A stretch of 64,000 bases of DNA from Chlorops oryzae (GCA_020466095.1 CM035808.1:81074779-81138778), one strand, 5' to 3'; counted from the first letter of the stretch, positions 22,530-33,586 are shown. A program made the numbers and translations. Notes: generated by a model not told the origin, from the sequence alone.

Positions 22530-22980
22530 GCAAACGAGACTAGTGGATACCACGAGCTTGCCAAGGCAATACCTACGTTTAATTATATGTCTACGTCCAG
22601 AATGTTCTTTGTTGGTGTTGTCAAGATTTGGAATGCATTACCAAATAATGTTAAATCTGAAATGAATTTTAGGTACTTCAAGTTGGCAGTAAATGAGCTT
22701 TTTAATTAATAAATTAATTTATCTTCATCTATCCTATTCTTTCTATTCAATTCTTTCTTACTCAACTTTTCTATTCTTCCACACTCTTCCTACTTTTTCA
22801 TATACTTTTATTTAAATTCGAATTCATTAAACTAATATTTTACTACCACCGTTTAAGAATAAGTGCTAGAATTAAGTTTTAATTTTAAGCATTAATGATG
22901 TTAATTTAATACTATGGAAGTACAATAGGAGACTTAAGTCTAACATGTAATATGAATTGAATAAATTAAATTGAATTGAA
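22530..22980 (+). pseudogene. LINE (CR1/Jockey-like) 3' end with complete tail, copy B
   Basis: Same C-terminal WN-LP frame as copy A, stop at 22707-22709, followed by the full 3' UTR. It ends in a short AAATTGAATTGAA tandem tail rather than poly-A, as in several CR1/Jockey-like lineages. This copy lacks the Gypsy LTR that interrupts copy A after AAGCATT. Confidence 0.7.
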
Positions 22981-23470
22981 TACTCCGTCAGCGTAGCCAC
23001 CGAAGCAAATCATGCGGAGGCACCACCTTCCAAAAATCCCGGTAATGGCAACGGCGTTAACGACAGTGAAAACGATGACGCCCTTTGCCCTGATGGTTGA
23101 CACAGATATGGAGGAGTGGGGAGGTTATGCATTAGCAGTTGAAGAGCCAAAACGAATGATAGAACCTACCAATGTATATGACAGCAGCTTCACCGTTCCG
23201 GATTCCGAGCTGAGTACCGGCATTCAAATCATCTTGAGGGAGATCGCCAAGCAAACTTGTAAAGGGGACAGCAGATGAAATTTGCAAAAACGGTGAACGA
23301 CAAATGTTACCAGATCATATTTAACTGGTCAGGTATTGTGAGAGTAGAGCCGAAGAAATCAAAGGGGTCTCCACCAACATATGTTCCACCAACGGCTTCC
23401 ACTACTCCGGCAAGGGTCATCAACAGAAAAATCCGGCAGTAACAGCAGTATGTTGACCTCAAACTTCTTG
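22981..23470 (+). pseudogene. Unrecognised coding-like segment
   Basis: GC-balanced sequence in an AT-rich setting, with protein-like composition spread over two frames. One frame gives an Asn/Asp-rich stretch (NGNGVNDSENDDALCPDG) and later KFAKTVNDKCYQIIFNWSG and TYVPPTASTTPARVINRK. Another gives a 66-residue stretch with TNVYDSSFTVPDSELSTG. I do not recognise the family. Frame changes suggest a decayed gene or retroelement fragment, and the position just after a LINE tail leaves both open. Confidence 0.35.
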
Positions 23471-23945
23471 ATAGCCATTAAAAGGTGCTGAAATTTAAAT
23501 TCTTATATTGTTTATAATTTTTGTTTTTTTACTTGTATTTTTTTTTAATGAGTTTTACTATGAATTGTAAAATGGAAAATGGATTTGATTTATAAATATA
23601 TTTAGACTTATATTAAGACATATAGACTTACAAAAAATATCCCAGCGAGCTTGCATTTCCTCCAGGGTATTATGTTGAGCTGAGGAAAGAAGGGAGAGAT
23701 TGAAGTATGGGCATTTGATTAACTTTAAATAAAAAGAAGGCAAAAGGAAAACAAAACAGAACAATTTAACTTTCCATCTTCCTTTTTTCCAGAATTGAAA
23801 CAATAAACACTGTTTTGACAGAGGAGCTAGTAAAGAAGAGGATAAGAGCAAAATAGATAAATTAACTGCCTGAGGAACCAATACAAGAGGGTTGCATTTA
23901 TTGTAACATGGTTCGAGTGGAAATTAAACTCGATTTTGAAGCTAG
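23471..23945. other. AT-rich spacer before the Gypsy element
   Basis: No gene. Its last four bases, CTAG (23942-23945), are the target duplication of the Gypsy insertion. Confidence 0.6.
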
Positions 23946-24740
23946 TGTTAAAGGTTTTCCTGTGCTTATTCTTAGAAGAAGGATACACCTGAATCCTTTT
24001 TTTCATGTAAAAATAAAAACAAGGACAAACAATAAATTCATTCAATCTCTTTTATTAATTTATAGTTCTCTTGTTTGTTTACATGGATTATTCCTAAGCT
24101 AAACTCCTTCTTACACGCGAAATACTTCCTGGTACTAACTAATACTTAAAGTCCACGTTCTAGTCGCTGTTGCCGCTTGATGAGTACAGCCAATTCGAAT
24201 TGAGACTTTGGAAACTAAAATGCAAGTCCTCTTCCAGATATCGATCATTTGCTTATATAGGGAGAAAGTGTCTAGTCTTCACTTTCACGCTGGGATGTCG
24301 CAATCTGGAAAACCGTTGTTGTGTTGCAATACTATTTCGAAATTGACATTTCGCAACCTCTTGTTGTTGTTGACCCATTTTGATGCTTGAATTCAATATG
24401 TACGAGTTGGCCGAAACTGCAACCCTTGCTGTTTTCTTGTTCGTCATTCTCGCTGTCCGCCGTTCTCGCCTGTCGTCGTTCTCACTCTTTAATGTTCTCG
24501 CTGTTCGTCGCTTTGGCTGTCGTTTACTTATTTATGCCAACGATCATATTACCTTGCGGCTGTTGGCTTCGCCTTTGAGTTTGTTTGTTGTTGTTGTTCT
24601 GGCCTTAAAAGTGAGCTTGCAGTTTTTTCAGCTTTCACTTCAAGGTCTTTGGCTATTTCAATCACAGCTGATTATGTTTTGGTTATGAAGGTCGATCAGA
24701 GGCGATACAGAAGGGTTGTGAGTAGACACGACTCACAACA
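23946..24740 (-). repeat. Gypsy 3' LTR
   Basis: 795 bp, TGTTAAAGG...ACTCACAACA as read on the plus strand. Contains a TATATAAG-type promoter on the minus strand near 24253-24260. A few differences from the 5' LTR are visible. Confidence 0.95.
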
Positions 24741-24754
24741 TCCCTCCCCCTTTC
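24741..24754 (-). other. Polypurine tract of the Gypsy element
   Basis: On the minus strand GAAAGGGGGAGGGA lies directly before the 3' LTR, the primer for plus-strand synthesis. Confidence 0.85.
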
Positions 24755-25596
24755 ATGGAAGTCACAAACATCGTGACGTAGAGAAGATTCGCCAACATCG
24801 TGTAGATCTTACTTCTGGGCAACTTGGACTTTTGCCCCTGCTTTCGTTTCAGAGCCGCTGATGAAAATTTGAGACGATTTTCCTGACTGTCTGAGCTCTG
24901 TTGTTACGCCGGCCTGGTGTTGCTCTTGAAATTTGGTTGCAATTGTTACTGGTGCTGATAAAGAGTGAAGAAAGTTGCGGAGGCAATCGATATTTTTGCT
25001 GATGTATTCTGCTGTCGAGATGATAATGCATTGGTATTTGCGGATGCAATCAATGTTGTTGCTGATGCATTTAACTTTGTTGTTGAGATGATAGACCGAA
25101 GAATTTTGCATTTTTACTAAAGATTAGTCGTTGATTTGGGCTAAGGCAACTGATCCGGTTGCCCCCTTCCCCCCATACGATGACTGCTTTTGTGGGCTTG
25201 TTAATGTGCTTGCTTTAGTTGTTATTCGGAGGAAAATGTATACTAAATAGCCCAGTTGACTGTTGTGGAAATATGTTCTCCAAGGATGTGACGGTGTGTC
25301 GCATGTTTTACTTGTTGTATGCCAAATAAACGTATGTACTGCTGTTGTTGGTGCTGTTATTGTTGATGTGCATTCGATTTCGCTGACTTATTTGCTTATT
25401 TTTACTTAATTAATCTAAGAATGTTATTCCTCTTAACAGTATTTCCCACCACCTTTGCTTATTGATCTATCCATTTCTATTTCTTATTCTTGTTCTTTAT
25501 TATTCTTATTAATTTTTTTTCCAATTTTTAAACTATGCTTCGTTAGCAATATGTTAATTTTTTCTTAATTTTAAATCCATATGTATCAATGATAAT
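24755..25596 (-). other. 3' untranslated region of the Gypsy element
   Basis: No conserved protein. About 24975-25090 holds two imperfect tandem units of about 60 bp rich in GATGCAAT and TTGTTGCTGATG motifs, which keep a 100-codon frame open on the minus strand; I regard that frame as a by-product of the repeat. The rest is AT-rich. Confidence 0.5.
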
Positions 25597-26562
25597 TTAT
25601 TTAAAACTCATATTTTGACTATTTTCGCATTTAGATATTTCGATCTTAAATTTATTTGTGTTATCCATTCTTAGCTTAACAATTTTCCCATTAAGTTCTA
25701 CAGTTCTTGATATTACAGAGCGTTTGCGTTTTTCTTTTTTTTATCGATTTCAGAATTTTATGGAGATATACATTTTCTTCTAAGCTTAAATCTACCGAGT
25801 TTGTGTTATTTTCTTTTAGGCCCCATTTTCTCAGCTGAGTGGCCAAAAATGGTCTTGTTATTCTGCACGTTTTTTTTTAAATATTTCCTTACTGGGTATG
25901 CCATTGTTACCTTCTTCTAACGATATTAACATTTGTTCCGCGAATCTAAGTATAAATAACCCGCAATCTACAAAATTGGTTTGTTGAGGGCAATTAACAT
26001 ATATTGGTTTTAAGTTTTTCGTAAAATTTTTTCCCGTTATGTTACTCAAGATATCAAAAAATTGTCCCATATTTTTTACTATTTCGGATGCGTCATGTGG
26101 CTTCAGAGAGTCCCAAATGTGCATTTGGTCGTCTCTTATTACCATTAACATCCAGTGGTTGCTCTCGCATACTGGAAATATCCAGTTCTCCACCCGTTCC
26201 ACATCAATGTTTTTGTTAAGTTTCTTATTCTCGATAGGGCTATTAAATAATCCGCTTTCGCGGCTGACTTTATTCCCTCTTAAGTAAATGAACTGCAGAT
26301 ATGTACTTTAGTTTCTATTGTCTTATGTTTCTTCATAAGCCAATTCAAAAAAACATTAATGTGGACATCTGCCAACCACTGGTTGTTAATGATTCTTTCG
26401 TAATCATTATGTGTTATATATGTTGTTCTATTTCCTATTTTATAGGAACAAATGTTTGAAAATGTCATTATTAATTAGTATTACCCAATGTTCGTCCACG
26501 TGCACTGATTTCGGTTGTAATGCTCCTTCTTGTTTTTGCCTTCTCCGGTTACCTTCTAAAGA
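25597..26562 (-). pseudogene. Ulp1/SENP-like (C48) cysteine protease, third ORF
   Basis: The frame opens near a CAGTTTTCTTTAG acceptor-like site (about 26562) with a basic segment. Then comes the Ulp1 signature: NDYERIINNQWLADVHINVF (the usual WLND-IN), SNHWMLMVI (catalytic His), MHIWDS (catalytic Asp), YVNCPQQTNFVDCGLFILRF (oxyanion Gln and nucleophile Cys). A basic tail of about 100 residues follows (TRPFLATQLRKWGL to the TAA at 25597). All catalytic residues are present. Frameshifts near 26450, 26290, 25865 and 25740 break this copy. It sits where env lies in related elements. Ulp1 enzymes cleave SUMO-like proteins in host cells; whether it processes Gag or removes SUMO here is unknown. 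A captured host SENP gene fused by chance is the alternative. Confidence 0.8.
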
Positions 26563-26933
26563 AAACTGAGACGAATATTTAATATTAATGTGCGAAAAGT
26601 TATTACGTTCTCTTTCGCTTACTATCTTTTGCTTTAAAAATTTTTTTATTATTTTTTATTAATTGTCAAATTGCATTTTTGCATTTCGAAATTGGCAGGC
26701 CAATAAACTTTTTGATTTTTGAATTCGTTTTGTTGAAATGAAATTATATATATTTTTTTTTTTTTTTGTCAAATTGCTTTTGCATTGTAGTTTTGCACAC
26801 CATTGTTTACAACTGTTCGATTCCGTCAACACATTTGGATCAAAATGATCGCAACAAAAGGTTAAGAAACGCTGACTTAGATTGTTGTGCTTTCGATAAT
26901 TTGATTTGGATGTTTGTTTTGTTGATCGTTAAA

Positions 26934-28062
26934 TTAATTTACTAAATTTCTGTGAAAAGTTTTTTCTTTTCTTTTTATCAACAAACGAACATTTTCTGGC
27001 GATGGTGTAGAAATCACTTCATAAGGGCCCTCCCAAATTGGGGAAAATTTATTTTTCCCATTTTGATTTTTTAGCCAGACTTTATCACCCTTAGAAAACT
27101 TTCGAGATTTGCTTTTTTTGTCATAATATTCTTTTGATTTTTTCTTAGCAGTTTGCTGATTTTTCCTTACTATTTCGTAACTTCTTTGGATTTGATATTT
27201 AAGAATTTTACTGTAATCGTCAACATTGTATAGAGGGGCTGGCTTGTTTTTAAGCTTGATCGGAATTTCGAAATCGAAACCAAAAAGTGTTTTGCTAGGC
27301 GTCTGTTTGGTTGTTGAGTGCACTGTATTATTATGTACGTGCATAGCATGATGAATCCATTCATCCCAATTCGTACCACCTTCATTTACGAAATTTCGCA
27401 CATATTCTGCCATTGGACGGTGGGTTCTTTCGAGAGCCCCGTTAGCTTGCGGGTGGTACGGGGATGTCTGTGATTTTTTAATGCCCAATATTTGGCAAAC
27501 TTCTCTAAAAAGGGCGGAAACGGAATTGGTGCCATTGTCAGTTACCAAAACTTTAGGGATGTTAAATTTAGAAATTATTTCATTAAAAAATGCTCTTGCT
27601 ACTGTTGCTGCTTCTGCATCTGGAATTGCCGTGCATATAAAATATTTAGAAAAATCGTCCAAAAATGTGAGAATGTATTTGTTGTCCCTTGCCGAGACTG
27701 GAAGTGGCCCAACTATGTCCATATATACTTTATCGAAAGGTCTATGAGGTGTGTCTGTAATTGCGATTGGCATTTTTTCAATTAAAGAGCCCTTATTCTT
27801 TTGACAGAGTTTGCATGCGGCTATGTAGTTTTTAACTTGACGTTGCATGCCCTCCCACTTAAATTGTTTTCTTATTCGAAAATATGTTTTCAAAAAACCT
27901 TTATGGCCTCCTATGGGTGTGTCATGGAAGATTTTCAAGACGTTTTCTATGTCTTTTGGATCGGTAAGGACAACTGCCGTGTCTTCATTTTCAAAATTTT
28001 CTGAGTCTACGTTTATTTCGTGTTCTTCTTCTTGAGATTTTGCTTTGGATCGGGTTACAATT
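26934..28062 (-). pseudogene. Gypsy integrase
   Basis: Starts after the RNase H/linker with an HHCC zinc finger (HDTPIGGH, then CKLCQ). The catalytic core has VYMDIVGPL (D), LVTDNGTN (D) and ANGALERTH (E). A C-terminal GPY/F-like part follows (WEGPYEV near the end). The 334 codons from 27938 to 26934 are uninterrupted. The frame joins RT-RNase H upstream once a one-base change in an A10 run near 28065 is allowed for. It inserts the cDNA into host DNA, here with a 4-bp duplication. Confidence 0.9.
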
Positions 28063-29442
28063 GAAATTTTTTTTTTCAGAAATTGGTAGTCTACTTAAGG
28101 CATCAGCATTGAGATTATTTTTCCCCGGTTTGTAGCAAATTTCGAAATCATATTCTAAAAGTTTTAAACGAAAACGTCTTAGTCTGGTGTCTTGATCTTT
28201 TAAATTAGCTATTCCCTTAAGGGGCTTATGGTCCGTATAGATTTTGAAATGTTTGCCTAAAAGATATGTTCTAAAATTTTTTACTGCCCAAACTATTGCT
28301 AAAAATTCTTTCTCTATCGTTGAGTAACGCCTCTCAGTTGCACTAAGGGATCTACTTGCGTAATATATCGGAAGATCTTGCCCTGGTTCCCCTTGAGATA
28401 GGACTGCTCCTAGTGCCTCGTTACTAGCATCTGTTGTTAAAATAAAAAGTTTTTCAAAATTGGGATATTGAAGAATTGGGGGACTGGTAACCGCTTTTTT
28501 TTTTAGCTGTTCCATGGCTTTTTGACATTCAGGATTCCATTTAAATTTTTCCTCTTTTCTTAATAATTTTGTTAAGGGCAAAGAAATTTTTGCTGCTTCG
28601 GGTATGAATTTTCTATAATAATTTATTAACCCTAGAAATGATTGCAATTCCTTAATATTTTTAGGGGGCTGTATATTTTTAACGCATTCTACTTTTTCGG
28701 GATCTGGTAACACTCCTGCCTCTGAGCATTTATGGCCTAAATAAACTACTTCTCTTTTTAAAAATTGACATTTTTCCGTCTGTAATTTCAAATTATTCGC
28801 TCTCAAAACATCTAATACTTTTCTCAGTCGTATTTCGTGTGATTCTAAATTTCTAGCATAAATGACAATGTCATCAAGATAAACAAAACAATCAATTCCC
28901 TGTAAACCGGTTAGTATGCTATTCATTATGCGCTGAAAAGTCGCTGGTGCTCCTGTCAGCCCGAACGGCATTCTGGAAAATTCGAAATGTCCTAACCCGG
29001 TACTAAAGGCTGCTTTGGCTCTATCTTTTTTGTCAACCAAAACTTGATGATATCCACTAGCCAAGTCTAATGTCGAAAAGTAACGACTACATCCTAACTG
29101 GTCCAAAATTTCATCTATTCTGGGAATAGGAAAAACCTGTTTGAGAGTGATTTCGTTCAATTTTCTAAAATCGACTACTAGTCTCCATCTTTTCTCACCA
29201 TCTACTCCTGCCTTTTTGGGGACTAATATGATCGGGGTATTCCAAGGTGATTTGCTTGGAGTGATAATGCCGTCTTGCAGCATCTTATCTACCTGTGAGT
29301 TAATTTCTTTTTTGTGGTGTTCGGGTAATCTATATTGTCTGGTATTAATTGGAGAATGACCTGCTATGGTCGGTATTTCGTGTTCTAACACTGTAGTGTA
29401 GGAAAGTTGATCTCCTGGTTAATGAAAAACATCTGAATAATC
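28063..29442 (-). pseudogene. Gypsy reverse transcriptase and RNase H
   Basis: RT motifs in order: YRLPEHHKKEI, LVVDFRKLNEIT, LDLASGYHQV, SRMPFGLTGAPATF and the active-site FVYLDDIVIYA. The connection SFLGLINYYRKFIP follows, then RNase H with LTTDAS, STIEKEFLAIVWAV, YTDHKPL and NADALSRLP. The region is open for 466 codons from 29391. Two stops lie just upstream (near 29443 and 29418), and a homopolymer frameshift lies at the end before the integrase. It makes the cDNA copy. Confidence 0.9.
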
Positions 29443-30483
29443 TTAAAAAATTTTTTGCATTGAAATTTTTTCCTCTTGATTAAGGGTGTTATCTAGTTTT
29501 TTGGTTTCTAACAAGAGGTTATAACGAATATCTGTATTAGTGCATTTATTTAACTGATTAATAGTTGGACACTTTAATTCTTGAAAATTTTCTATTGGTT
29601 CGTAATCCAATGGTACTTCGCCTAATCTAATAGCCTCATTATTCGTATTTAAAATTGGTATATACCCTTTTCCATTTATTATCCTAGTCAGTGTGCCTCC
29701 TACAAAAACATTTGGCATTACTTCTTTCTTCTGTACGACTACATCCCCTGATAATTCTTCTGCATAAATCGCCACTATTCTCTTTTCCCTAGCTTGGACT
29801 GTGACTGTTTTCACAATACAAATCCTATTGCTATCGTCGGAAAAAACAAGCGGAAGTGATGCAATTTGCTCATTGTTATTGAAAAAGGATATTTCTTTAT
29901 TGATATTATCAATTACTGACCTATTTCAGAGTTCATCCCTTCCCAGTAAGCCATCTGCTGGAATTTGGCTTTCTTTTGGTAGCACATGTAACTTAAATTT
30001 TAATGCTGGGTTACTAAAGTGTAGAAGGGGAATGGTTCCTATTGTACGAACGTTACCCCCGAAAGCTCCCGACAATTGTGTGCTTTCGTTCTCATCTATT
30101 TCGACATTACTCTTCAATGCTTCCCTTTTTACTAAGCTTGTGTCGGCACCAGTGTCTACTAACAACGTTATTTGCTCGTTTATAGCTTGTCCACATGGAA
30201 ATACTATGAACGAGTCATTTAATGCTGAGCTAGCCACCTTGTCATTATTTGCTTGAGTGCGGTACTTGAATTCTTTAAGATTTCCACTATATTCTCTGAT
30301 CCATCTGCCTATGAACAAAGTTTTTTCCCACAAAAATGTGAATAAGAGTAACACAAAAGATAAGATCAATTCGATTCTATCGTCGTTTTTATTCTTATTA
30401 CCTTGAATTTTTGTTTCGGATACAATTTGAGTTTGGTTCGGAGTTACCTTTCTCGCAAAGTTCTTTTCAACCAAAACATGCAC
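29443..30483 (-). pseudogene. Gypsy aspartic protease and RT-proximal linker
   Basis: The aspartic protease has the active site LLVDTGADTSLVK and the flap-side motif DGLLGRDEL. Right after this a TGA at 29926-29928 interrupts the frame, which then continues for about 160 residues to the RT (NINKEISFFNNNEQIASLPL to QKIF). A short hydrophobic run (LILSFVLLLFTFLW) precedes the protease. There is no ATG at the start; the preceding stop (TAA at 30484-30486) is followed directly by GTG. Confidence 0.85.
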
Positions 30484-30828
30484 TTATTGATTATTCTTTG
30501 ATTCTTTAACTAATGGTTCTTCGCTTTCATAATAATGAACGACGACTTCGTCGTTGAAATTCACTTTCTTTGAATTTCTTAGTTTCAAGGAAATTTCATC
30601 TTTGCTCTCTATCCTTTTTATTTTCTTCTTAATAATCTGGTTGTTAAGGTCATCTAAGAAGATTTTATTTATGTCCAGTTCCTTGAACTCTTCTTGGGGG
30701 TTTTTTAATTTAACTACTTTTTCTCCTTTTTCTTTAAGTTCATATGGTTTATCTATTTCTTCTTCCCCCGGAACTATACTTGGCCTATGAGTTTTCGAAT
30801 TCATTTTGGCTTTCCGGTCTATTGGCAT
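30484..30828 (-). CDS. N-terminal charged segment of Gypsy pol
   Basis: 114 residues, Lys/Glu-rich, no known domain. Its ATG (30828) overlaps the gag stop in ATGCCAATAG, so it lies in the -1 frame relative to gag and could be reached by frameshifting or by reinitiation. It ends at a TAA that separates it from the protease. Confidence 0.6.
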   Translation of the reverse strand: MPIDRKAKMNSKTHRPSIVPGEEEIDKPYELKEKGEKVVKLKNPQEEFKELDINKIFLDDLNNQIIKKKIKRIESKDEISLKLRNSKKVNFNDEVVVHYYESEEPLVKESKNNQ

Positions 30829-32984
30829 TGACCGGGCCGCATTGAGTTTCCCTGGCTCCTATTTTCCTGGGGTGCACTATTACAATACCGTGCTATGTGA
30901 CCGAAATTTGAGCATTTGAAACATTGCATCCCTGTTGGCTGACTATTATTTGTCATATTCTCTCTAGGTTGACTACTCGAATTTTGCGCTCTCCCAGGAG
31001 TATTTCCATTATTGTTATAATTTTGAGATTGGTTATTATTTTGTGTTCTAAACGGGTCGAAATTTTGATTTAGCATACTATTTTGTGGTTCAAAAGGATG
31101 ATTTGGAGAATGATGGTAACTTTTCGTTCTAATACCGCTTTCAATATTCCCTGTACCAGGCTGCTGATCCTGTTGAGCATTCAAAATTGGTTTGCAAAAT
31201 TTATTGGATTCATGTCCTCGTGTTTTGCATATATTGCAGAATATGTCCTTTAATCGACTGAAACAGTTTTTTTCTAAATGACCTCGTTTGTTGCAATGTG
31301 TGCAGGTCACGGGTTCACTTCTAGCTTCTATAGTTTTTCGACCACAATTTGCTGTTTGTTCGTGCCCATATTCGAAGCAAATATTGCAATAAGGAGTATT
31401 TCTCCTGAGTTGGCAAACATCTCTAGTATGACCCACAGTATTGCAAAAAGAGCAGGGGATTGTTTGAAATTGGGCTGGTTGATTTATGAAGTTATTTGCA
31501 TGAAATTGTCTACTATTGCAATGACGATCTTCTGCATCTTCGGCTATTTTTACTAAAAACGATAGAGGCTTATCTAAATGTCCTTCGAGGCGGAGTTGCA
31601 TATATTTATCTTTTAGTCCAAAAATAAATTTATTTTTTGCCATATAGCACTCGTTGAGTGCTGATACCGCCTCAGACTCGTTCCAGGACGCTTTAATCAT
31701 TCGTTCCGCTTCATTCAGTAAAACTTCTATCCTTCGCCCAAATTCTGAGGCCCTTTCATTTGCATGCTCTACGGTGCTTTCCATTTCTGCCCTTATCACT
31801 TCTAAGCTTTTCTGTTTTAGGAATTGTTTTTTAATGAAATTCCCCAATCCATCTACNNNNNNNNNNNNNNNNNNNNNNNNNNNNNNNNNNNNNNNNNNNN
31901 NNNNNNNNNNNNNNNNNNNNNNNNNNNNNNNNNNNNNNNNNNNNNNNNNNNNNNNNGCTCCCGAACACTAGCTCATTTGTTTTTATAAACGCCTCTCCTG
32001 ACAGTCGTTGTTTTACGCACTTTATTAGTTCGCCAGGAGCTATATTTTGTGAAATGCTTTTAAGAAGTTCTAGTCCTGTGACGAACTTCGCTACCTCTGA
32101 CCTTAATTCTAGCCCATTTTCGCCTGAAAAGCAAGGCACTAAACTCACTACTTTCTTCATTACTTCATCTGCGGGAGGTGGAATTGCCATTGTCACTGTT
32201 ACCGTAGGAACTATTAATGTTTGATTATTCGTTTCCTGATTTGGCCTGTTTTCTGTATTTACCCCTACTGAAATATTCTTTTTCGCGGGGGGTGGAAGCA
32301 GTCTTAAAAAAGTTGGATTATTTTGAAGGAGTATTTTTGGACTATTTGTGTGGTCAATATTTACTTTTTCGTTATTAATTGAACTATTTTCTTTATTTTT
32401 GTCTCCTAGTGAACTTGTAGGCGGGGGTGGAGGAGGAGGTGGAGCGGGTTTTGGACTCGTTTTGCTGCTGCTGGGGCTTGGAACTTGTGTGTTCCTAAAT
32501 TCCCTTTTAAAATTTTCTATTTCTTCTTTCAGCCATCTTATTTCTTCCTCTCGCTCTCTAAGGGTTTCCTTGTCTCTCTCGACCTGGTCTGCTAGCTTTT
32601 CCCCTGCTGCGTTGCTTAATGCTTTTTAAAGATCCTCGTTTCTCTTATCGGACTTCTCAATTAATAACCTGCTCGCGTCAATTTGGTTCTTTATTTTTTT
32701 GCGGTCTTTTTTTTTAGGCAATTTATTGTTTCTTCTAACTGTTGGACTTTTTTCTTATTTGTCTCGCTCTGCTTACTCAATGGACCTCTTACTTTGTCTA
32801 TAAGAAAGGATGCCTCCCCAAGTTTCGAAAATTGGCCTAACACTATTTGATCTTTAATTAACTGCGAAACCTCTCGCCCTAAATCTGCTTCTTTAAGTAA
32901 TTCTCTTGCTGTCTCTAAAACTACTGCAGTATCGATTTCTGATTGTTTAATTGTTTGTCTAAGTGCTTCCAATTCTCCCTCCAT
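30819..32984 (-). pseudogene. Gypsy Gag with five zinc knuckles
   Basis: From the ATG at 32984: a long helical, coiled-coil-like N-terminus (EGELEALRQTIKQSEI), a second coiled coil, a Pro-rich linker (PAPPPPPPPP near 32430), a capsid-like part (VVSLVPCFSGENGLELRSEV), the N gap, the capsid C-terminal part, then five knuckles between about 31445 and 30870: CSFCNTVGHTRDVC, CNICFEYGHEQTANC, CTHCNKRGHLEKNC, CNICKTRGHESNKFC, CFKCSNFGHIARYC. Knuckles 1, 3 and 5 are CX2CX4HX4C; 2 and 4 have X5. An A9-run frameshift near 32715 and a TAA at 32627-32629 break it. Gag coats and packages the element RNA. One or two knuckles are usual. Confidence 0.9.
31857..31956. other. Assembly gap (100 N)
   Basis: Placeholder gap inside the Gag capsid region. 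The true number of missing residues is unknown. Confidence 0.99.
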
Positions 32985-33570
32985 ATGACTCAATTAAATA
33001 CGGATTTACTCCGTTCATTGTTCATTGCAAATAACAAAAAAAAAATTTCATTCGCATCTAACTACACCAAATGCCAGCCTACTCAATCAAAAATAGCAAA
33101 AATAACCAAACAGTAAATAAACTCTTCGCACATAAATTTAAATTCACGTACTCACCATGTTTTGTTTTGTTCTGCTTTTCTTTAATTTCTGGGTCTGCTT
33201 TGTTTATTTGTTTGTGTTTATTTAAAGAAATTTGTCGAATTTTTTGTTTGTGCGAATGTTTGAAACTCAACTTATTTAATTAAATTACTCTCTCAACCAC
33301 AAATAGCTTCTTCATAAAAATATTGACAAACTGTTTGTAACAATTTGTCCGTCAATATTTAATGTTCTTTGGTCATCACAACTTTTACAAGGTAGCCTTA
33401 CGAAAAATTTTATTAGACTGGGCGGTTATGACGCATCAACTTTTAAAACCGAAACCAGTTCCGCTTCAGTCAGTTTATTATTTTTTTCGCAATTCACCCT
33501 ACAAAATGTTGAAATAGCCCAAATGAAACTATTTGACTGTGTAGATTCGAATCCAACTATGAATAGTTGA

Positions 33571-33585
33571 ATACCGGCTGCGCCA
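33571..33585 (-). other. Gypsy primer-binding site
   Basis: On the minus strand TGGCGCAGCCGGTAT begins one base after the 5' LTR. It matches the tRNA-Ser-type site of 17.6/297-like elements and the one at 17469. Confidence 0.85.
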
Positions 33586-33586
33586 A

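Larger units (their letters stand above)
17866..22893. repeat. Large direct duplication, copy B
   Basis: Second copy of the 11375-16647 block. It starts at the gap edge and ends at 22893, where the uninterrupted LINE tail continues. Small insertions (about 8-10 bp near 21180 and 22080) and the deletions listed for copy A distinguish it, so the two copies are not one sequence repeated by error. Confidence 0.9.

Noticed and set aside
24030..24800. Plus-strand frames in the two Gypsy LTRs (about 60-102 codons, repeated at 33852-34332) as conserved genes
   Set aside because: They are conserved only because the LTRs are identical copies. They contain no domain and run antisense to the element.
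24809..25111. 100-codon frame in the Gypsy 3' UTR as a fourth gene
   Set aside because: It is kept open by a two-unit tandem repeat and shows no conserved domain.
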